From Rutidosis leptorrhynchoides (lineage: Eukaryota; Streptophyta; Magnoliopsida; Asterales; Asteraceae), in contig NC_092335.1 of NCBI RefSeq assembly GCF_046630445.1, forward strand, positions 629,455,501 through 629,519,500: DNA of 64,000 bases, written 5' to 3'. The notes under the pieces are model-generated. The model was not told the origin of the DNA. It did no database searches and saw only the letters and a list, made by a program, of their open reading frames with translations. A program made the translations under genes and the position numbers. Below are positions 58,337 through 64,000 of the stretch, one piece after another. The first letter of the stretch is position 1. Every line of letters starts with the position of its first letter.

Positions 58337-58465
58337 ATACCAAGTAGTACCAACAACAAACGATGGAGTATTGATTCATAACTTCATCTGAGAAATATTC
58401 TACGGTGATTATGTAATCTCCAAAATTTTAGAGATTATTTAGTCAAATCGTAACCGTAAATCAAG

Positions 58466-58627
58466 ATGAGTGGATGGATAGAGATGATAGAGAGGAGAAT
58501 AGAAACCCTAACAGGAATGATGCGTGCGTTACAAAATAGACTTGTTATACAAGCAGTACCAGCAGTACCGTCAGCATCGTCAGCACCAACATTACCTACC
58601 ATATCACAAGCTTCGTCAGATCTATAA
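58466..58627 (+). pseudogene. partial repeat of the upstream ORF tail
   Basis: 53 codons with a helix (IERRIETLTGMMRALQNR) and then a Pro/Ala/Ser tail, like the coiled coil and tail of the preceding ORF. It lies in a degenerate tandem duplication. Confidence 0.35.
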
Positions 58628-60240
58628 TCACCGCGAACATCATCACTAATCAACAATGAGTATATGGTATCAACGAGTTATGAAGTATTAACTCATTTCC
58701 ACTGAAGAATTTATATGTATATCTTATATATATAAATTTTGGAAACCATAGTATATCGTTTCCTACTAAGTTATTATGTATGAATTGAATAAGGGTAGAT
58801 ACTACTCGGTTAGTTCATATTAATATGCTATAATGTACATCCTTCGTTAACAACTTAACCATCGTTAACTACAATCTATGTTTCAACTCGATGAATTCCA
58901 TTTCATAATAAACCAAGTGTATTTTTCAATTATAAGTTTGATTTTATACTTTCATTTTCGATATACTAGAAAATTTCTAGAAATCATCATTCGTGTCTTG
59001 CGAAGTTTACAAGAATTTTCACAAACACCAACATCATTCATCAAAGAAATATCAATAGATGAATAATGAAGTGGTAATTCATAATTTCATTCAAATAGAA
59101 GAAATACTCAGTGAAGATTACGTAACTTCTAAAGTTTTAGAGATTTCTCAATTATAATTCCAACCATAAATCAAATGAGTTTAATGTGATATTAACTCAT
59201 TAAATCTGTATTACATCTGAAGAAAATATACATATATTTTCATAAAGACTGTAATAAAAATTCTCTTGTACAAAATATTACTTGTGAAACTTTTAACGGG
59301 TAGGTAATACCCGAAAGATATATAAATTCACAATTAATATGTTACATTCTTCGATCCTGATTCAGCAAATCATCAACTATACTCACTACTTTCACAACGA
59401 TATACGTTCTTTCATAGAAATCAAAACAACCATACTCATTCAAATTCAATTACATATTCTGATTTTAACATATCAGAATCTAAGTCAAAATATAACCAAT
59501 ATCATCACTCTTAGATCCCTACAGCTTTCAAAGCTATACTTTGACTTCAAAACTATTCTAGAACATCACTTTTATTCATAAAATGCAGGAAGATATTCGA
59601 ATCATTCAAGATTCACGACGATTGCATCATACGGATATTGACGACCACAACCTACGTTCAAACCCTTCAAACCTTTCTTTAAAACACCTCAACTTAGGAA
59701 CAATCGAGAGGATGATCTAACCACATGTTATCCACAGTTATGCACTTGGAGGACACTTGGAACCTAAGTAAAAGTTTAACACATATCTGCATCAGATCCT
59801 TTGGCATTTATTACTAAAAATAACTTTGCGATCCCTTTTCAAAGTAGCAAATTCGGTCACAGCTCCAGGAAGTCAACTTCGACTTCTCAGTCGGACTAGC
59901 CTTATTATAATCTTGATATATACGTTATCTTTTCACCATCGTTACCGGGGAACCTTTTATATTCCACCAAATTATCAGCAGATGTACCAGCAACTTCGTT
60001 ACTCTTTGGCATAAGCCTCTCTGAAAAATCATTATATGTACTCATTGAAACCCCATCATCTACTCATCTGCATCTTTTAACGATAATTTCCATACCAATT
60101 ACCGAGAATCATCAATAAGTATTTCGAATCTCACAGCATTTCTACATCAACAGTTATATGTATACATATAACAATTATCTCCTATAATTATGATCTTCAA
60201 TTCTGAAAAAACACCCAGTCTACGAATCAATATCCTGAAT
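58628..60240 (+). other. non-coding internal region with a degenerate duplication and leader hairpin
   Basis: 59080-59240 resembles 58365-58465 and following (ATTCATAACTTCAT, TTTTAGAGATT, CCGTAAATCAA blocks in order). GGGTAGGTAATACCC at 59298-59312 is the leader hairpin seen in the two other chromoviruses. Short frames (59339-59581, 59826-60014) show nothing I recognise. Confidence 0.5.
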
Positions 60241-60475
60241 TTTGAAAAATGTTGATGAAGCAGCAAAAACTGTAAACGACCTTAATAGCCAAAAGTTTAA
60301 TGATAAAGAATAGTATGTTGGCAAAGCTCAGAAGAAGAGAAGGTTGGGTACTGGAAAACGGATTGAGCAAACCATGAAGGAGGCTGTGGACAAATCACAA
60401 AGACGAAATCTACCTTCAAAGAATCTAAATGATTCAGTGTCTGCTGAAATTGTGAGCAAACACCTTACTCCTTAT
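60241..60475 (+). pseudogene. captured fragment of a poly(A)-binding-protein gene
   Basis: Apart from one extra A near 60248, the frame reads FE, then VDEAAKTVNDLNSQKFNDKE, a stop (TAG at 60311-60313), YVGKAQKK, RIEQTMKEAVDKSQ and then SKNLNDSVSAEIVSK. This is the end of one RRM, the linker and the start of the next RRM of plant poly(A)-binding proteins. Family members have Trp where the TAG stands (TGG to TAG). Similarity fades after about 60475. No introns appear to interrupt it, but the piece is short. It lies inside a non-autonomous LTR element, so it is a captured fragment and not a gene. The RRM identity is recall of the family, not a search. Confidence 0.75.
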
Positions 60476-60540
60476 TCTAAACCTTCGCAGATAAATTTCC
60501 CGCTTCATCCTTTGATTCCAGATATTTTAAAATTCTAAAA

Positions 60541-61770
60541 CATCATCGAATCTTTCAGTATAAATATCCTCGATATTTCTGAAGATACCATCATAACTAT
60601 TATTGTCCGAGATTATTTATCTCTTTGCACTATCTGTATTACATCATAAAGGAAACTGTTTAGTTTCTATATTCTGTAAACCTTCGAGTTTAAATTATGG
60701 ATGTTTTTGAAGTAGTGTTGGGAACTGAAGCATGAGTTAGTATAATATAATGACACTTGATCAATGTGATTATATTACAGTAAGTCATGCTCAGTTTCTA
60801 ATGGAACATGATGATTCACAGACCATACCTTCATCATGTGCCATGTTACATAACTCTTTCATTCTATATAACCTCTAAAAATATCAAGAAAATATTTTTC
60901 TTGATGATTCGGTCTTTTCCGTGACTTCTGGTAATTTGACAAGTCAGATTGAGCTATCACAATTTCTCTCTCAGAACATTAGTTATGTTCTTTCCGAATT
61001 TCATATCTACGAATTATGGACCATTACTTGTGAAAAGAAAACAAAAGCATGAAGCTCCAAAATAGAAATAGGAATATAAATCGCAGTAAATAGGAAAGAG
61101 CATTAACTATGGATGTCAATGATTATAGAAAGACAGAAGCAGAAACATATAAATATAAGGGAAGATATAAAACCCTACAACAACCCAGAAATTATAAACC
61201 GTATATATCGATGCATATAGCAATATAAAGACACGGGAGGACTAAAAACACTATAAAACCAAGATTATAGTAGAAGTAAATAGATTCTTCCGGTGGCAGA
61301 TGAAAAAGAAGAATGACAGATATGAAAGTTAGGAGTATATCAAGAATCAGAACTGGATGGAGTATATTGACGAATGCTTTAAAGTATGAATTGAGGGGGA
61401 AAGAATAGAAGATGGGAGTTGTGGAAACAAGGAAATGAAGGGAGTGGATTTATAGTGAGATATCCGACAGAGCAATCAAAACAGATTATCGCATTTAACC
61501 AAAGAGGATCCTAATTTCCTTAATTATCGAAGAACCAAATCTTATTACGAAGATTTTCTATAAATCCCTTGAATTCCGGAAATCAACCGTGACTACGTCA
61601 CCGTTTAAGACGAACCTTCATTTACTCATTTCACTCTTTTGTGATAACTTCACTCGTACGCTTCACAAAATCAAATTGTTTTATCTATATTACTCAATAA
61701 TGATAAAACTCTAATTCTCAACTCATATGGGTCATGAAAACATACTTATTGTCAGCCATGACGATCCCAA
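60541..61770 (+). other. 3' non-coding internal region of the last element
   Basis: AT-rich, with many short ATG-bearing frames but none convincing. No pol motif seen on either strand. Confidence 0.5.
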
Positions 61771-61774
61771 TCAA

Positions 61775-61810
61775 ATTTAGGGACAAAATTTCTTTAACGG
61801 GTAGGTACTG
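61775..61810 (+). other. PPT region of the last element
   Basis: TTTAGGGACAAAATTTCTTT, then AACGGGTAGGTAC directly before the LTR. Confidence 0.75.
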
Positions 61811-64000
61811 TGACAACCCGGAAATTTTCGACCAAATTTAAACTTAATCTTTATATGTTTTCGACACGATAAGCAAAGTCTGTAATGTTGAAATCTCAAA
61901 AACTTTAAACTGTGTTCATGTATTCATTTACCCTTCGACTGTTCTCGACGATTCACGAACATTTATGTGTATATAGATATGTATATATAATATACAGTTA
62001 TATTAATTGAAAACGTTAACAAAGTATTAGATGTATAATACTTTAATGAACGTATTTGTTACAATATATTTATCGACGGAATTAAAAAGATAATATCAAA
62101 TGATTGGATTATCAAGATTCATTGTGTAATGATTATGGGTCTCTGTTGAGAGGTCCACTATGATTTAAGAAATTTGTTACTTTTAACAATATTCGGAAAA
62201 TGGTAAAGTGATTTTCAAGTAAGAACAAATGTGTTATTTGACGAAAGTTAGACAAATGTTAGTGGAGATTCCTGTTTGATTTCCAATTCATGCTTTACAA
62301 TAATTCCTCGTGACTTTGATAATATAACTATTTTAGCTTTCATTTTATTTAATATGAAAGTAAGAACGTGGAGTGTAAATAACTTAGATGTTGGATATCG
62401 ATAAGTTAAGAAAATTGACGTTTTACATTAAGATGATTTCATACGTTTATTTAACCTTTGGACTCTATCCCACGCTTCACCAACAAACTGTAATTTAAAA
62501 ACTTGAAACCTGTTTTGAGTTTTATATGATTTTACTTTTCTAAAATATTTTATAACGATTTTCATTATTTTAACCTTTTAACAGAATGATCCTTAAATAT
62601 ATTTAGTTTTGGGAAAACAAAATTTTCATATTTATTTGATTTAGTTTCAAACGTATTAAAACGTTTTCAGTTTAAAAAGAACTTATTATAAAAATGTTAT
62701 ATAAGATAATTTGTTATGAATATAAAACGTGAAGAATTTAATAAAGCTTTGTATTATAAATTTGCAATTATATTTTATTGTTCAAAAAGATAAAAGTATT
62801 ACTAAATAATAATAATTTTGAAACGATTTTAAATTAAATAATGAACTTTGTAATATAATTAGTTTTGAAAAACTAAATATTATATTATTAAATAAATATT
62901 TCTGATATATATAAATTATATTTCTAAATGAAAATATATATATATTTCACAAAGTGATAAAATATAATATTAACTTAGTCATAAAACGTTTTTATTTCAA
63001 ATAATATTATTAAATATACTTATATAAAAAACGAGACGTTGATTTGAAGAAGAAAATGATCAAAACACTCAAATGTATAAGTTACATTTTTAATAATATA
63101 ATTTATTGGTAAATAAAGCCTAATTATTGATAAAGGTACATGTCGCGAAATGTAAAGTACAAGTTTTCTAAGCGTACAAAACAACGTTCGAGAAACTGGA
63201 ACCGGGACATAAGTCGAGTGACAATGTACAAGATATTGGAACAAAAATTACAAGTCAATGATGCATGTAAATATAATATAATATATAAATAATTATAAAG
63301 ATTAAATATTAATATATATATTTATATTACTTAATAGTGTCGGCAGAGTAGAAAATGGATCATGAGCTGGAGTTGTGTCTCATGCAATCGCATGAGCTTT
63401 CCACACAATCCTCATGCGATTGCATGAGGAGTAGTTGAGCAAAACATCCCTTTATATTCGAACAAAATTCAGTGTTTGTGATTCATTTTTCTCTTGCACT
63501 CCGTTTAACTCACATACATATATATTATTAATTATTATTATTAATATTAAGATTATTAATATTAATTTTATTATTATTAGTATTATTATTATTATTAGGA
63601 AGCGTTATTATTAGTATTATACATAAAATATTACGACGAGTTAAAGAGCGTGTTATTTCAAAACGATTTTTTCGAGCGGGATAGAACTAAGGAAATTATG
63701 GGTTATAGCTATGGAGGTTATAGGTATTGTTCGGGGGTATATCTCGTGAGGCCAACCGAGTGTTTATCATTTCCATTGCGTCTACATACCTTCCTGCAAT
63801 ATTGAATCACAATATTGATACGTGAGCATTCATATTTTATCATTTATATATTATTAGTGTATCCCTGACTAGTGCTCGAGTATATATGATTATGCATGCT
63901 AGTATGTTTAAATTTGCCGTTAAATAGTTTATGATAAATCATAAATTTAATACATATGCTACTGAGATAGGATATATTGTATGCATGTCGTTGGAAAGCT
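61811..64000 (+). repeat. 3' LTR of the last element (cut by window end)
   Basis: Starts TGTGACAACCCGG and matches the 5' LTR to about 63374 with scattered substitutions and a few insertions (for example about 50 bp near 62330). Beyond that it keeps its own promoter and R-U5. Confidence 0.8.
63379..63458 (+). promoter_or_regulatory. LTR promoter: decayed palindrome pair and TATA-like box
   Basis: CTCATGCAATCGCATGAG (63379-63396) and CTCATGCGATTGCATGAG (63411-63428) each differ by one base from the perfect 18-bp palindrome at 5556. A TTTATATT box follows at 63451-63458, after 22 bp. Confidence 0.6.

Larger units (their letters stand above)
53776..64000 (+). mobile_element. non-autonomous chromovirus-like element, right end outside the window
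   Basis: 5' LTR 53776-57379, PBS 57382-57393, internal 57380-61810 and 3' LTR from 61811. The internal region is only 4.4 kb and has an upstream ORF, tandemly duplicated non-coding sequence and a host-gene fragment, but no gag core, reverse transcriptase or integrase. LTR ends, PBS and PPT match the chromovirus type, so relatives could supply the proteins. Confidence 0.8.

Noticed and set aside
58117..58379. Minus-strand Val/Gly-rich frames
   Set aside because: Complement of the Pro/Thr/Ser-rich tail of the upstream ORF at 57788-58336.
60241..60475. Functional PABP gene
   Set aside because: Only a short piece with a stop and a frameshift, embedded between PBS and PPT of an LTR element.

Overview
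This is a plant nuclear window made almost entirely of LTR retrotransposons nested in one another. I found no intact host gene, tRNA, rRNA or CRISPR array. The AT-rich composition, the very long LTRs, the chromodomain-bearing Ty3/gypsy polyproteins and the tRNA-Asp-primed Athila-type elements point to a eudicot with a large genome. The LTR motifs remind me of Asteraceae, but that is recall, not proof.

Layout. 1-465 is the end of a chromovirus-type LTR inserted into the next element. 466-15975 (minus strand) is a tandem pair of gag-protease-only Athila-like elements: LTR 14079-15975, internal 7727-14078, shared LTR 5933-7726, and a second internal 466-5932 whose end lies beyond the left edge. 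15976-16634 and 37635-39121 look like the two halves of one minus-strand chromovirus-type LTR split by a second Athila-like element (16635-37634, plus strand, TSD ATGAT). That Athila is itself split by a young Tekay-like chromovirus (21726-33116, minus strand, TSD GATAA, LTRs of equal length with about eight differences seen by eye). 39122-53775 is a minus-strand Ty1/copia Sirevirus-like remnant with a multi-PPT tract, one LTR and two related non-pol ORF remnants. It is interrupted by a rearranged chromovirus (44130-53051) that consists of a solo-type LTR, a copy of the right-hand flank, a truncated internal region and a second LTR. 53776-64000 is a non-autonomous chromovirus-like element with a mosaic 5' LTR, an upstream ORF and a captured fragment of a poly(A)-binding-protein gene; its 3' LTR runs off the window.

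How the parts work together. None of the polyproteins is intact: each carries in-frame stops, most of which read as C-to-T or G-to-A changes. The Athila-like and last elements have no recognisable reverse transcriptase or integrase and would depend on relatives. What they keep are cis-acting parts: PBS, PPT, LTR promoters and leader motifs.

The strongest unexplained signal is in the LTR promoters. Three unrelated LTR families carry pairs of a palindrome with core CATGCGATCGCATG, the nearest copy ending 21-23 bp before the TATA box. The Sirevirus-like LTR has an analogous GGTCGACC pair and the second Athila family a GCC/GGC hairpin array, also just upstream of TATA. Other items are a TAA codon at the same alignment column (RNase H to integrase boundary) in two diverged chromoviruses, an extra ORF upstream of gag in three elements, and an internal copy of the PPT-side motif GGGTAGGTA in three leaders.
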